Part shown: positions 52,400 to 60,655 of the stretch, one piece after another
Position numbering within the stretch: the first letter of the stretch is position 1
How the letters are laid out: every line of letters starts with the position of its first letter
NCBI GenBank assembly: GCA_020832585.1
Contig: JAFIEL010000002.1
Coordinates: forward strand, 26,568-90,567
Direction of reading: 5' to 3'
Length of the DNA: 64,000 nt
Source: Natronohydrobacter sp.
Lineage (GTDB): Bacteria > Pseudomonadota > Alphaproteobacteria > Rhodobacterales > Rhodobacteraceae
The notes under the pieces: model-generated
Database searches by the model: none
Seen by the model: only the letters and a program-made list of their open reading frames with translations
Told to the model about the DNA's origin: nothing
Made by a program: the position numbers and the translations under genes

Positions 52400-53455
52400 T
52401 CACGCTGAGACTGCGTCGGATCGTACAAGCCTCTCCAATACAAGTTTCGGGTTGAACTCTGACGCCCTGCGCCCAAGGGTCAAACTGTGGAAATATGCGC
52501 CAAAGTTTCTGATCCGGTTGCCGAACTGAAGCATGATGAAGATGGCACAAGACGCTTTTCGAGATCCGACTGTTCTCTGTGCTTCCTCAAAGCTGCTGGC
52601 GTGTATCCCCATCATCGGTGCCAACGTTCGGGCATGGTGTTCGATGTCAGGCCAGCTTCTTAGCGCAGCAGGGGCAAAAGCTGTGGCTTGATCACAGATC
52701 GCAGTCAACTCCTGCGGTTCAGGCGTTTCATGCTGTTCGGGCGTATCCAAATCTATGTGTTCTTTCTCAGACTTAGATTGGTGCCGGACATTTTGACCGT
52801 CATTGGCGGACAGTTTCACCACTTCAACAGGGTCCACCGCGGTGGACAAGTCCCGGCACTCCTCCTCTGCGGCGGCAAGCAGTGACTGATATTCAGTCAC
52901 TGACAGCTTTCGACGCAGCATCTTTCGGATGCTCTTCGGGAATGTGCTTGTGGGCTCAGCCTGTTCAAGCTGGGCAAGCTTCACCAGAATCTGCTTGCGC
53001 AAAAACGCTCCGTCCCGGCGCATATTCCCGACTTCCTGCGCAGCCGCGAGAACCTCCTCGGCGCGTTCCAGAAAAGACGCGATTGACAAGCCAAAGCTGA
53101 TGCAGTGTCCATCGGAAGATCTTACCCTGTATCTTTTACCATTGGGGCTGTCGTGCCGCTTCACGAAACCAAGATCAACAAACCGATCTATGTGTCTGCG
53201 AAGTGTCCGCTCATCGATGCCACCTATGCGACGGCAAATCTCGGCATTGGACGCGAATATGGTTTCGCCTTGTCCGGGCCTGAGAAAGCTCAACAGCGCT
53301 TGCAGGGTCTGGATGTGGCCAGAGCGCAGCCCATATGCGCATCGCGCGTCCCTGAGTGCCCGGAAAATCACCCAGATATCGGTTTGTGGCAAGCGCGAGT
53401 TGCCGCCACCCAGGTCAGCACTGGCGCGGTCGATTGAAAGCTTTGTGAATGTCAT
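52400..53455 (-). CDS. repC: replication initiator RepC
   Basis: A 351-residue RepC-type initiator. The N-terminal part contains winged-helix segments (TIFASNAEICRRIGGIDERTLRRHIDRFVDLGFVKR), a middle coiled region (FLERAEEVLAAAQEVGNMRR), and the C-terminal domain includes FGNRIRNFGAYFHSLTLGR. RepC drives replication of repABC plasmids, with the origin usually inside its own gene. The gene is separated from repB by 244 bp that contains an antisense RNA. The ATG at 53455 has only a weak ribosome-binding site, fitting antisense control. An identical palindrome to the one after the stop is embedded at about codons 203-208. Confidence 0.93.
   Translation of the reverse strand: MTFTKLSIDRASADLGGGNSRLPQTDIWVIFRALRDARCAYGLRSGHIQTLQALLSFLRPGQGETIFASNAEICRRIGGIDERTLRRHIDRFVDLGFVKRHDSPNGKRYRVRSSDGHCISFGLSIASFLERAEEVLAAAQEVGNMRRDGAFLRKQILVKLAQLEQAEPTSTFPKSIRKMLRRKLSVTEYQSLLAAAEEECRDLSTAVDPVEVVKLSANDGQNVRHQSKSEKEHIDLDTPEQHETPEPQELTAICDQATAFAPAALRSWPDIEHHARTLAPMMGIHASSFEEAQRTVGSRKASCAIFIMLQFGNRIRNFGAYFHSLTLGRRASEFNPKLVLERLVRSDAVSA
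52832..52847. promoter_or_regulatory. 16-bp palindrome inside repC, candidate parS
   Basis: This is a second exact copy of GTCCACCGCGGTGGAC, 449 bases from the first and encoded within repC codons for STAVDP. Conservation of a perfect palindrome inside coding sequence suggests selection on the DNA. Confidence 0.6.
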
Positions 53456-53537
53456 GGTTTCTGAACGATGACCGTTTCAGCCCATGATCTCCCGGCCCTT
53501 TCACGCGATTCACGCAATGAAAAGGCAATAAAATACC

Positions 53538-53555
53538 GTCCACCGAATCGGTGAC
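53538..53555. repeat. imperfect dyad upstream of the antisense RNA promoter
   Basis: CACCGA-A-TCGGTG with partial GTC/GAC extensions lies between repC and the antisense RNA promoter. It shares the GTCCACCG half with the two perfect palindromes, so it may be a weak related site or part of the repC leader structure. Confidence 0.35.
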
Positions 53556-53557
53556 TC

Positions 53558-53645
53558 TTGACCGTTGCTCAGGAGATTGCTACATCATAGGTGCTAATCA
53601 GATGACGAGAGCTCTCCAGGGGAAACCTTGGGGGGCTTTTCTTTT
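53558..53645 (+). ncRNA. counter-transcribed antisense RNA (ctRNA/incA) in the repB-repC gap
   Basis: On the plus strand, opposite to the rep genes, a -35 TTGACC (53558-53563) is 17 bases from a -10 TACATC (53581-53586). Transcription would start near 53593. It would end at a hairpin GCTCTCCAGGG-GAAA-CCTTGGGGGGC (53611-53636, with G-U pairs and a GNRA loop) followed by TTTTCTTTT. The RNA would be about 50-55 nt, as known for repABC ctRNAs, which repress repC translation and set copy number and incompatibility. Confidence 0.75.
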
Positions 53646-53699
53646 GGTCCTCGTTTCTCTCCTCTGCTCGTGTTTCTTGATATGGCCTTGGTTATGTCC

Positions 53700-54659
53700 T
53701 CAGCCGCTCTCATTCCGCCACTGCTCGAACAGGTGCTGTAACGCGGTTTCCGCGTGTTGTTCGAGCCACTGGCTGAATTCAGGGTTGTCCTTGCGCATGA
53801 TCTTGATGGCGACTGCCTTGCTGTCCACCGCAAGCTTGGCGAGGGGCGCACCATTCATATCACTGATCATGGTTGTCAAAACATCAGGGTTGCGGTTTGT
53901 CGCGGCGCGTGTCCGGGTTGTGCACGCCGTCTGGACCGCATGGAAACGATCTGCGCTCGATGAGGTGTCTGGCAGGTCTGCAAGGGCCTCTCTCGCGATC
54001 TCGACCAGAGGCAGTTTTTCCGAAAAGGCCGCCAGATCCGCCCATTGCCGTCGTCCGATCCCATGCGCCGGACCGATAAGCCGGACAAGTTCCTCAGGCA
54101 ATTGCTCGATGATCACACGGTGGTTCGATACGCCTTGGCGCGTCAGGCCCAAAGCGTCCTGAATCACTGCGGGCTTGTATCCTGCCGCCTGCATTTCCCT
54201 GATGAAAAGCGCTTTCTCGATGAAAGACGGGTCCAGACGCAGGTTGTTTTCCTGACCCTGTGCAATCAGAGATGCATCATCGTCCAGTGTACGGACGATC
54301 GCCTTGACCGTACCCCCGAGCTTTCGGATCGCTGCAAGCCTGCGGCGGCCATAGACGATACGGTACCGATCCGGCTGGTCCGAAGGGCGCACCATGATCG
54401 GGACATGTTGCCCATGCGCGCGGATGCTCTCGGAAAGTTCGTCAATGCTGCTGTCCTCCAGCACAAGACGATCCCGCAGGCCATCCATGTCGATCCGATC
54501 CGGATCGATGTCACGAATGGAATTGGCCGTGATTTCACGAAGCGACTCTCTCAATCCGCCAACAGAGCCCGCCAGCTTGGACGCGCGCAGCGGGGCAGGG
54601 GAGGGGGCCGAGGTTGTTTCCTCGTCTTTCGGAGGTTGGTTGAAGATGTTGCGCCCCAT
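53700..54659 (-). CDS. repB: partition protein RepB (ParB family)
   Basis: A 319-residue ParB-like DNA-binding protein. It contains a ParB/Srx NTPase-type region with DRYRIVYGRRRLAAIRKLGGTVKAIVR and a following helix-turn-helix (ALFIREMQAAGYKPAVIQDALGLTRQGVSNH). The start overlaps the repA stop by one base (TGATG). It binds the plasmid centromere, probably the GTCCACCGCGGTGGAC palindromes, and with RepA partitions the replicon and represses the operon. Confidence 0.94.
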   Translation of the reverse strand: MGRNIFNQPPKDEETTSAPSPAPLRASKLAGSVGGLRESLREITANSIRDIDPDRIDMDGLRDRLVLEDSSIDELSESIRAHGQHVPIMVRPSDQPDRYRIVYGRRRLAAIRKLGGTVKAIVRTLDDDASLIAQGQENNLRLDPSFIEKALFIREMQAAGYKPAVIQDALGLTRQGVSNHRVIIEQLPEELVRLIGPAHGIGRRQWADLAAFSEKLPLVEIAREALADLPDTSSSADRFHAVQTACTTRTRAATNRNPDVLTTMISDMNGAPLAKLAVDSKAVAIKIMRKDNPEFSQWLEQHAETALQHLFEQWRNESG

Positions 54660-55858
54660 CAGCGACGCCCCCAGGCCAGTTGCAGTGTCTGCTCCAGCTC
54701 ATCGGCCACACTGTTGACGCTGCTCAGCGCCCTGTCGATTGTCTTGCGAATAAGCTGGGCAGGGTCGACCTCGTAAATCGTCTGCTGCGTCATGCCTGCA
54801 TCAGAAATAGCGGTCGATTTCAGCATCGGCTCGGTCATCACCTGCCCCGCGAGAACAGATCTCAGATAGCCTGCCATCTGTGTTTGCGGCCCGTCCGATG
54901 GCTCATAGCGCGTGATCAGGAACTTGACGAAATCCCAGGTAACTTGCCGCCCGATCGCTTCTTCAACCGCCTTGACCGTTTCAGAGGCCAGTTTGAGAAA
55001 CTGGCTCATCGATGCGATGTCCAGCATGCCGGGCACGACTGTCACCAGCAGCCCCGTCGAAGCCGCCAAGGCGGTCAAGGTCAGAAATCCCAGTTGTGGC
55101 GGGCAGTCGATCAAGACAAGATCATAGGCGGAATCGACTTCTTCCAGAGCCAGCGCAAGGCGTTCGGCGAAAATCGGTTGCACGCGGCGCGCAAGCGCAT
55201 TTGCCGTCTCGGTTTCATACTCCGAAAGCATCAGGCCCGCAGGCACCATGTCCAGTTTGTGGAAATAGGTTTTCTGAATGACCTGCGACAAGGGAACCTG
55301 ATTGTCGTATCGCAATGCGTCATAGACAGTGCCACCATCCGCGAATTCCAACTCCGGCCTGAAGCCGAAGAAAGTCGTCAAACTGGCCTGTGGATCAAGA
55401 TCCAGCACAAGAACCCGGTAGCCTCTCAAAGCATATCTCTGGGCCAGATGGATCGTCGCAGTCGTTTTCGATGACCCGCCCTTGAAATTGACGACAGAAA
55501 CGACTTGCAGGCGGTCGCCGTCGCGCCGTCCGGGCCGATAGGTATCCGCGTTTTTTCCTGTGCGCGCCAGGATTTCGCGCAGCCCGTCGATCTCTTCGGC
55601 GGTGTAGAATCTGTGACCGCGCTTGTCTGCAAAAACTTCCGGAAAACTGCCGTCCTTGTGGCGGTTGCGCAGGTTTGACGTGCTTACACGCAGCAATTCT
55701 GCTACTTCGGTCGATGTGAAACGTCGAAGGAATTTGCGCTCTTCTGGCTCGAACGCAATCTTCATCTGCCGGTCAAGCGACTCGGCCAGATTATCTGCAA
55801 ATGCACCGATGTCAGACGAACCTACACCTTGCACATATCCAATGCTTCTATCATCCAT
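54659..55858 (-). CDS. repA: partition ATPase RepA (ParA family)
   Basis: A 399-residue ParA-type ATPase. It has an N-terminal MerR-like helix-turn-helix (FTSTEVAELLRVSTSNLRNRH), the deviant Walker A FKGGSSKTTATIHLAQ, Walker A' VLVLDLDPQASLT and Walker B YDLVLIDCPPQLG. It is the first gene of repABC, moves plasmid copies with RepB and represses its own promoter. Dyads and a DnaA-box-like site lie upstream. Confidence 0.95.
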   Translation of the reverse strand: MDDRSIGYVQGVGSSDIGAFADNLAESLDRQMKIAFEPEERKFLRRFTSTEVAELLRVSTSNLRNRHKDGSFPEVFADKRGHRFYTAEEIDGLREILARTGKNADTYRPGRRDGDRLQVVSVVNFKGGSSKTTATIHLAQRYALRGYRVLVLDLDPQASLTTFFGFRPELEFADGGTVYDALRYDNQVPLSQVIQKTYFHKLDMVPAGLMLSEYETETANALARRVQPIFAERLALALEEVDSAYDLVLIDCPPQLGFLTLTALAASTGLLVTVVPGMLDIASMSQFLKLASETVKAVEEAIGRQVTWDFVKFLITRYEPSDGPQTQMAGYLRSVLAGQVMTEPMLKSTAISDAGMTQQTIYEVDPAQLIRKTIDRALSSVNSVADELEQTLQLAWGRR

Positions 55859-56217
55859 GTCCTGCCGCCTCTGATGGCCTCTGCAAAGGCTCTTTGTAAT
55901 TCTGACGACATAAGGCTATCCTGACGCACTTTGCCGTCAGAATGGAAATGCCATGAAGTTCTCAATTCAGCAAGAAGATTCTATATGTAGTGGAAAAGTT
56001 ATCCACAGCGGCAATTCGCGCCAAGGGCAGAAAGCCCTCTAACTTATTGTAATTTATAGTAAAATATGCAAGCCGAGCACTCATGACGGGTGCGCCTGTC
56101 TTGACGCGGCACCATGGGGTCAGAACTGCCACTCTTCTGACTGCAGCGTGACATAGGTGTTGATTCCGCCTCGCGCCCGAATCCTGCCGGGGGTTCAGTT
56201 GATGCAGTAGTATCCTC
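55859..56217. other. 359-bp intergenic region with DnaA box and AT-rich stretch
   Basis: No gene is supported between repA and the recombinase gene. TTATCCACA at 55999-56007 equals the consensus DnaA box. An AT-rich run (56041-56070) follows. With the repA-upstream dyads this is the upstream control region of the replication operon and may contribute to origin function, although repABC origins normally lie in repC. Confidence 0.5.
55899..55943. promoter_or_regulatory. inverted repeats upstream of repA
   Basis: ATTCTGACG (55899-55907) and CGTCAGAAT (55935-55943) form a perfect 9-bp inverted repeat. A further CTGACG (55921-55926) pairs with the second arm at closer range. They lie 41-85 bases upstream of the repA start, a likely RepA/RepB operator. 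Confidence 0.5.
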
Positions 56218-57288
56218 TTACAAGCCCGCAGCCTTCGTCAGATTCACGCGAAACCTGTCGCGGCGGCGCTGGTAGCGGCGGGTCATTTCGGCGCTGGCAT
56301 GACCCAATTGTTTCTGGACATAGCGCTCATCCACTTCGGCACTGCTGGCCAGACCGGCGCGCAGGCTGTGCCCTGAATAGAGCTTCACGCGTTCCGCGTC
56401 CGGCAGTTCAGGGCGCAACCCGGCCTGCAGCACGCAAGCCTTGATCAATCGCGCAACATGGCGGTCATTGAGCCGTGTCTCCATTGCGCGCGTGCCATTG
56501 CGCGTCACGCCGGTGAAGATCGGACCAAAGCTGATGCGCCCGAAATGCAGCCATTGCTCCAGCGCATGAACAGGGCAGGTCTGATCAGATGACCCACGTC
56601 CGATCTCGACTTCACGCCAGCCAGTCTTTCCGCGCAGGGTGATCAGAACGCCCCCATCCAGTATCTCGATCCAGCCGCCGGAATCGAGCGTGTCATCCTT
56701 GTTGCGATCCAGGCTGACGATTTCCGAGCGCCGCAACCCACCCGCAAAACCCAACAACAGAATGGCACGGTCGCGCAGTCCGCGCAGATCATGGGGCAGG
56801 GTCTCGACCATCGCCCGAATATCGTCACTCAGGATGGCCTCTTTCTGCACGGGGGGGCGCGCATGTTGCCGACGGATGCCCGCCAGCACGCTGGCAATAT
56901 GCCGGTTCGTGCGATCCAAAGCGAAGCCGCGCTGTTGATAGCCCCAGCCCAGCCCCGAAAGCCTGCGCTCGATCGAGGCCACGGACAGGGCAGGGGTTTT
57001 GCCTTGCGGCGCAGCAAGATCGGCAATGTAGAGCCCGACCAGTTCGGCAGAGGGGGGCAGGGGATCGGTGCCGCGCATCCGGCACCAGCGCGCAAAATGC
57101 GCCCAGTCCTTGCCATAAGCCTTGAGCGTGTTCTCAGAGGCGGCGGCGCGGGCATAGGCGCGGGCAGTATCGACCAGCCGATCCAGCGTGCCGGAACCGG
57201 CAAGGTGAGAGGGCAGGGCGATGGCATCAAGTTTCGCGTCCTTGCTCTCGCCGGTCCGCGCATCTTCAGCGCGTGTTGTCTTGTCCAT
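56218..57288 (-). CDS. tyrosine recombinase/integrase (XerC/D-like)
   Basis: A site-specific recombinase of about 356 residues. The N-terminal SAM-like core-binding domain has SENTLKAYGKDWAHFARWC. The catalytic domain shows the Arg in GGLRRSEIVSL, HSLRAGLAS (H-x-x-R), a second His in QLGHASAEMTRRYQRR, and the nucleophile Tyr within RRYQR. ATG 57288 is chosen because AGGA lies ten bases upstream; ATGs at 57297 and 57324 are alternatives, and the ORF-track start 57504 reads through an inverted repeat. Next to repABC it may resolve replicon multimers or be a mobile-element remnant. Confidence 0.88.
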   Translation of the reverse strand: MDKTTRAEDARTGESKDAKLDAIALPSHLAGSGTLDRLVDTARAYARAAASENTLKAYGKDWAHFARWCRMRGTDPLPPSAELVGLYIADLAAPQGKTPALSVASIERRLSGLGWGYQQRGFALDRTNRHIASVLAGIRRQHARPPVQKEAILSDDIRAMVETLPHDLRGLRDRAILLLGFAGGLRRSEIVSLDRNKDDTLDSGGWIEILDGGVLITLRGKTGWREVEIGRGSSDQTCPVHALEQWLHFGRISFGPIFTGVTRNGTRAMETRLNDRHVARLIKACVLQAGLRPELPDAERVKLYSGHSLRAGLASSAEVDERYVQKQLGHASAEMTRRYQRRRDRFRVNLTKAAGL

Positions 57289-57350
57289 TGCGTCCATATC
57301 CTGTCGGAAAACCGCCTGTTTCATGATTTCGGGGAAGAATAGACCATATA

Positions 57351-57373
57351 TCCGATAATGCAAGATTACCGGA
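57351..57373. repeat. inverted repeat upstream of the recombinase, candidate core site
   Basis: TCCGATAAT-GCAAG-ATTACCGGA has 9-bp arms with one mismatch around a 5-bp spacer. Size and symmetry match tyrosine-recombinase core sites, and it is 63 bases upstream of the chosen recombinase start. An operator is the alternative. Confidence 0.45.
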
Positions 57374-57511
57374 CATGTTAGGGTGGGGCAGGGGGCGGCG
57401 GTTAGTTTCCATTCATAATAGAAAAGCGCCGCACGCGACCTGAAGCCTCGACTGGTGTCTTGGTCATTCCATCGCACCCGATCCGCTTCGAAGCGGTTGC
57501 TCAAATGGAAA

Positions 57512-57535
57512 GCGGCGGGACATTGTGCCCGCCGC
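57512..57535 (-). terminator. terminator hairpin after matB
   Basis: Stem GCGGCGGG / CCCGCCGC with an 8-base loop lies 36 bases after the matB stop, followed on the minus strand by TTTCCATTT. It should end matB transcription. Confidence 0.65.
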
Positions 57536-57570
57536 CTTTGTGTTGCCAGAAACCGATTGCCCGATAGCCT

Positions 57571-59106
57571 TCAGGCTGAACTCGAAACGCCGCGCGCGCT
57601 CATGTCCCTGAAATAATCGCGATAGGTTCGCCGCAACTCTGCTTTCTGCACCTTGCCCATCGTGTTGCGCGGCAATTCCGGCAGGATGATGAATGCCTTG
57701 GGTTGCTTGTAGCGCGCAAGCTTGGCACTCAGAACCTGAAGGATTTGTGCCTCCTCCGGGCCATCGTCCGTCGGGACAAGGACAGCAACGACAGCCTCTC
57801 CGAAATCTGGATGCGGCAGGCCGATCACGGCGCTCTCCAGAACACCGGGCATCTCGTCAAGCGCCAGTTCGACCTCTTTGGGATAGACGTTATAGCCCCC
57901 CGAGATGATCAGGTCTTTCGCGCGGCCTACGATGTTCACATATCCCTGATCGTCGATCATCCCCAGATCGCCAGTCATGAAATATCCATCAGACCGGAAT
58001 TCCTCCGCGGTTTTTTCGGGCATCTGCCAATAGCCCTGAAACACATTCGGTCCCTTGACGTCGATCATGCCGGTTTCGCCCTGTGGCAGCTCAACCCCTG
58101 TCACCGGATCGGCAATCCGCAGGCTGACACCTGGCAACGGATGTCCGACCGTGCCGGGGCGTCTTGCGCCATCATAGGGGTTGGAGGTCAGCATATTGGT
58201 CTCCGTCATCCCGTAGCGTTCGAGAATGGCATGGCCCGTGCGTTCGGACCATTGCACATGCGTCTCTGCCAGCAGAGGCGCCGATCCAGAGATGAACAGC
58301 CGGATATGGCCGACAGTTTCGCGGCTCAGGCGCGGATCGCCCAGCATGCGCGTGTAAAAAGTCGGCACGCCCATCATCGCTGTGGCGTTGCAAATGACGT
58401 CGAAAACCTGATCCAGATCGAACCTTGGCAGAAAGATCATCTGCGCGCCCGCCCGAAGGATCACATTTGACGCCACGAACAGACCATGAGTGTGAAAGAT
58501 CGGCAGTGCGTGCAGCAAGACATCCCTTTCGGTGAACTGCCAAAGCGTCACAAGGGTCTCGGCATTTGACAAAAGATTGCGCTGGCTCAGCATGGCCCCT
58601 TTAGAGCGCCCGGTCGTGCCCGAGGTATACAGCAGCGCGGCAAGATCATTCTCGTCGCGCGCTGTCGGGGTAATCCCGGCGGACTGTCCAGCGGCCATGG
58701 CATCAAAGCTGCCACCGGGGCCCAGGCTTTCCAGTGCGATCCCGAGGCGCCCGGTCAGGGGGGCCAGCGCATCAATCCGACCCGGATCGACCAGCAGCAG
58801 CCGCGCCCCGCAATCACTGACGAAATACTCCAGCTCATCGGGCGTATAGGCCGTGTTCAGTGGCAGGAACACGATGCCTGTGGTGACGGCAGCACCATAT
58901 AGCGCGAGCATTTGCGGCGATTTGGAGGCCTGAACCGCAACCCGATCGCCGGCTTGCAACCCACAGGCAAGCAGGGCATGGCTGAAACGCGCGACCTGAT
59001 CATGAAACGCCGCCGCACTGACCCCGGTGCCATCCGCAAGCGTCAGAAACGGCCTTGGATTGTCAGCCAGCGGCGCAAACAGCGCTTCATACATGGGATT
59101 GGTCAT
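57571..59106 (-). CDS. matB: malonyl-CoA synthetase MatB
   Basis: A 511-residue ANL-superfamily ligase. It has the P-loop YTSGTTGRSKGAMLSQ, the adenylate motif YGMTETNM, TGDLG, and the C-terminal catalytic Lys in MGKVQKAELRR. Overall sequence, including the N-terminal LFAPLADNPRPFLTLADG, is MatB-like; it makes malonyl-CoA from malonate, CoA and ATP. ATG 59106 follows AAGGAGGAT. The malonyl-CoA decarboxylase gene that normally pairs with it is present only as a deleted remnant immediately upstream. Confidence 0.9.
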   Translation of the reverse strand: MTNPMYEALFAPLADNPRPFLTLADGTGVSAAAFHDQVARFSHALLACGLQAGDRVAVQASKSPQMLALYGAAVTTGIVFLPLNTAYTPDELEYFVSDCGARLLLVDPGRIDALAPLTGRLGIALESLGPGGSFDAMAAGQSAGITPTARDENDLAALLYTSGTTGRSKGAMLSQRNLLSNAETLVTLWQFTERDVLLHALPIFHTHGLFVASNVILRAGAQMIFLPRFDLDQVFDVICNATAMMGVPTFYTRMLGDPRLSRETVGHIRLFISGSAPLLAETHVQWSERTGHAILERYGMTETNMLTSNPYDGARRPGTVGHPLPGVSLRIADPVTGVELPQGETGMIDVKGPNVFQGYWQMPEKTAEEFRSDGYFMTGDLGMIDDQGYVNIVGRAKDLIISGGYNVYPKEVELALDEMPGVLESAVIGLPHPDFGEAVVAVLVPTDDGPEEAQILQVLSAKLARYKQPKAFIILPELPRNTMGKVQKAELRRTYRDYFRDMSARGVSSSA

Positions 59107-59145
59107 GAAACGATCCTCCTTCCTGCCATCGCTTCGCGAAAGCGG

Positions 59146-59560
59146 TTATTCCTGTCCGGCACGCGCAAGTTGGCGCATGGCTCGGGTTGCGGCGATCTTG
59201 CCTTGGGTCGCATAGCTTTCGTGATGGGTCTCGACCTGATCAATGTTATTGAGATAGTTCACCATCGCCCCGCAAGACTGTTTCAGCTTTCTTGACGAAA
59301 TATCAGCATGTGCATGTACGTCATGGACAACTGCATCATTGCTCAAGGGAAAGCGCCTGACCGGATCCCGTGGAAGTTTGCGCTTGTCCTTGACATCCAA
59401 TTGGGAATGCGCCGCCTTGCGCATAGTTCAACGCAGCCTGTATCACGGCATCCGGGTGAATGTCGTAATCCTGCACCAGATACTGAAAGAACGCCCGCTT
59501 TGCAGGATCGTCCATGCGGGCATAGGCGGCACATATTGTGCAATTGCCGAAAACAGTGAA
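59146..59560 (-). pseudogene. matA: malonyl-CoA decarboxylase (matA) remnant with internal deletion
   Basis: Two pieces in different frames lie just upstream of matB. The 5' piece contains YARMDDPAKRAFFQYLVQDYD and AVIQAALNYAQ, matching the N-terminal helical domain of MatA. The 3' piece reads KLPRDPVRRFPLSND and LKQSCGAMVNYLNN and ends LARAGQE, matching the MatA C-terminus. They join near 59410-59424, so the catalytic core, roughly 250-300 residues, is gone and the frame is broken. The 5' boundary is uncertain; sequence above about 59560 no longer resembles MatA. Confidence 0.75.
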
Positions 59561-59663
59561 GCGGACGGGAAAATCCGGATGGACACCCCCATCAGCCGCT
59601 TCAAGATCCTCGGCGATCCGCGTCAATGGCACCCAACGCCCTGATGGCTTGTATATCAGCAGA

Positions 59664-59687
59664 AATAACACTATATTGCGTGATAAT
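59664..59687. promoter_or_regulatory. imperfect palindrome upstream of the toxin-antitoxin genes
   Basis: AATAACAC-TATATTGC-GTGATAAT has arms matching at six of eight positions in AT-rich DNA, 20 bases upstream of the antitoxin start. It is a candidate autorepression site for the antitoxin. Confidence 0.4.
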
Positions 59688-59706
59688 AACTGAATGGATC
59701 TGTGTC

Positions 59707-60057
59707 ATGCATATCATGAATTTTGCCGAAGGCGGGCAATTCGAACCGCGCAAGATTGCGGCCGTGCTGCGCACCTCTGCAGAAGAAGTCGCCATGACCG
59801 TCGGGCTGGGAAAGGACGCGTTGCAGCGTCGCACGCGGATCAATTCTGACAAGACACAGCGCCGCCTGCGCGAACTTGTGGAGATTCTGAACAAGGTCGA
59901 ACCGCGCTTTGGTTCGGACCTCATGGCCTATGCCTGGTATCGGTCAGAGCCTTTGCCCGGCTTTGACGGACGCACCGCGATGCAACTGGTCAAGGAAGGC
60001 AAGGCGCAACAGGTTCTGGACTATATCGACGCTGTGGATGCAGGCGTTTTCGCCTGA
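59707..60057 (+). CDS. Xre/MbcA/ParS-type antitoxin of RES toxin
   Basis: A 116-residue protein with the antitoxin Xre-like helix-turn-helix region (FEPRKIAAVLRTSAEEVAMTVGLGKDALQRR) and a C-terminal MbcA/ParS toxin-binding domain (AYAWYRSEPLPGFDGRTAMQLVKEGKAQQVLDYIDAVDAG). Such proteins neutralise RES toxins and repress their own operon. ATG 59707 is chosen, as the longer track start runs into the AT-rich promoter; ATG 59716 is possible. Its stop overlaps the toxin ATG (TGATG). Confidence 0.9.
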   Translation: MHIMNFAEGGQFEPRKIAAVLRTSAEEVAMTVGLGKDALQRRTRINSDKTQRRLRELVEILNKVEPRFGSDLMAYAWYRSEPLPGFDGRTAMQLVKEGKAQQVLDYIDAVDAGVFA

Positions 60058-60569
60058 TGCCTCTGTCTGACGGACGCTACGCGGGGCCGCTATATCGTGC
60101 GCTCAACCCGGTCTATGCGCGCGCGCCATTATCCGGGCGCGGGGCCGAACTGCATGGGGGCCGGTTCAATCCCAAAGGAACACCTGCGCTTTATACTGCG
60201 CTCGATCCCGCCACGGCATTGCGCGAAGCCAATCAGGTTGGAAGCCTGCAACCCACGGTTCTCGTATCCTACAAGGCAGATATCGGACCAATCTTCGACA
60301 CACGCGATCTGGCGGAACTTGAACGGTATCAACTCTCGCCTCAGACACTCGCCGATCCCGGCTGGCGTATCCCAATGCTCGACGGCAAAACATCGCCCAC
60401 GCAGGTTTTCGCCCGGACCCTTGTCGCCGACGGCTTCGCGGGTCTGCTCACCCGCAGTTTCGCGCAGGGCACATCCGCGTCCAACCTCAATATCGTTCTG
60501 TGGCGCTGGACGGGTGCGGGCTGTGTCTTGCAGGTTGTCGACGATGAAAACCGGTTGGGACGGATGTGA
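60057..60569 (+). CDS. RES-domain toxin (NAD+-degrading)
   Basis: A 170-residue RES-domain protein: LYRALNPVYARAPLSGRGAELHGGRFNPKGTPALYTALDPATALREA contains the conserved Arg, Glu and Ser region that names the family. Characterised members degrade NAD+ by phosphorolysis or hydrolysis and arrest growth. It overlaps its antitoxin by one base. The pair likely stabilises the replicon and stands between the matA remnant and cysG. Confidence 0.9.
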   Translation: MPLSDGRYAGPLYRALNPVYARAPLSGRGAELHGGRFNPKGTPALYTALDPATALREANQVGSLQPTVLVSYKADIGPIFDTRDLAELERYQLSPQTLADPGWRIPMLDGKTSPTQVFARTLVADGFAGLLTRSFAQGTSASNLNIVLWRWTGAGCVLQVVDDENRLGRM

Positions 60570-60655
60570 TAGAACCATGGATTGCGGTTCTGGCCAACGG
60601 TCCTGGGCTGCACATTCAGTGAAAACCCGCAGATCCCGAACAGCGAAACCTGATC

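Noticed and set aside
53551-54162. 203-aa plus-strand ORF across the repB end and ctRNA
   Set aside because: Antisense to repB and passing through the ctRNA promoter and terminator; not a gene.
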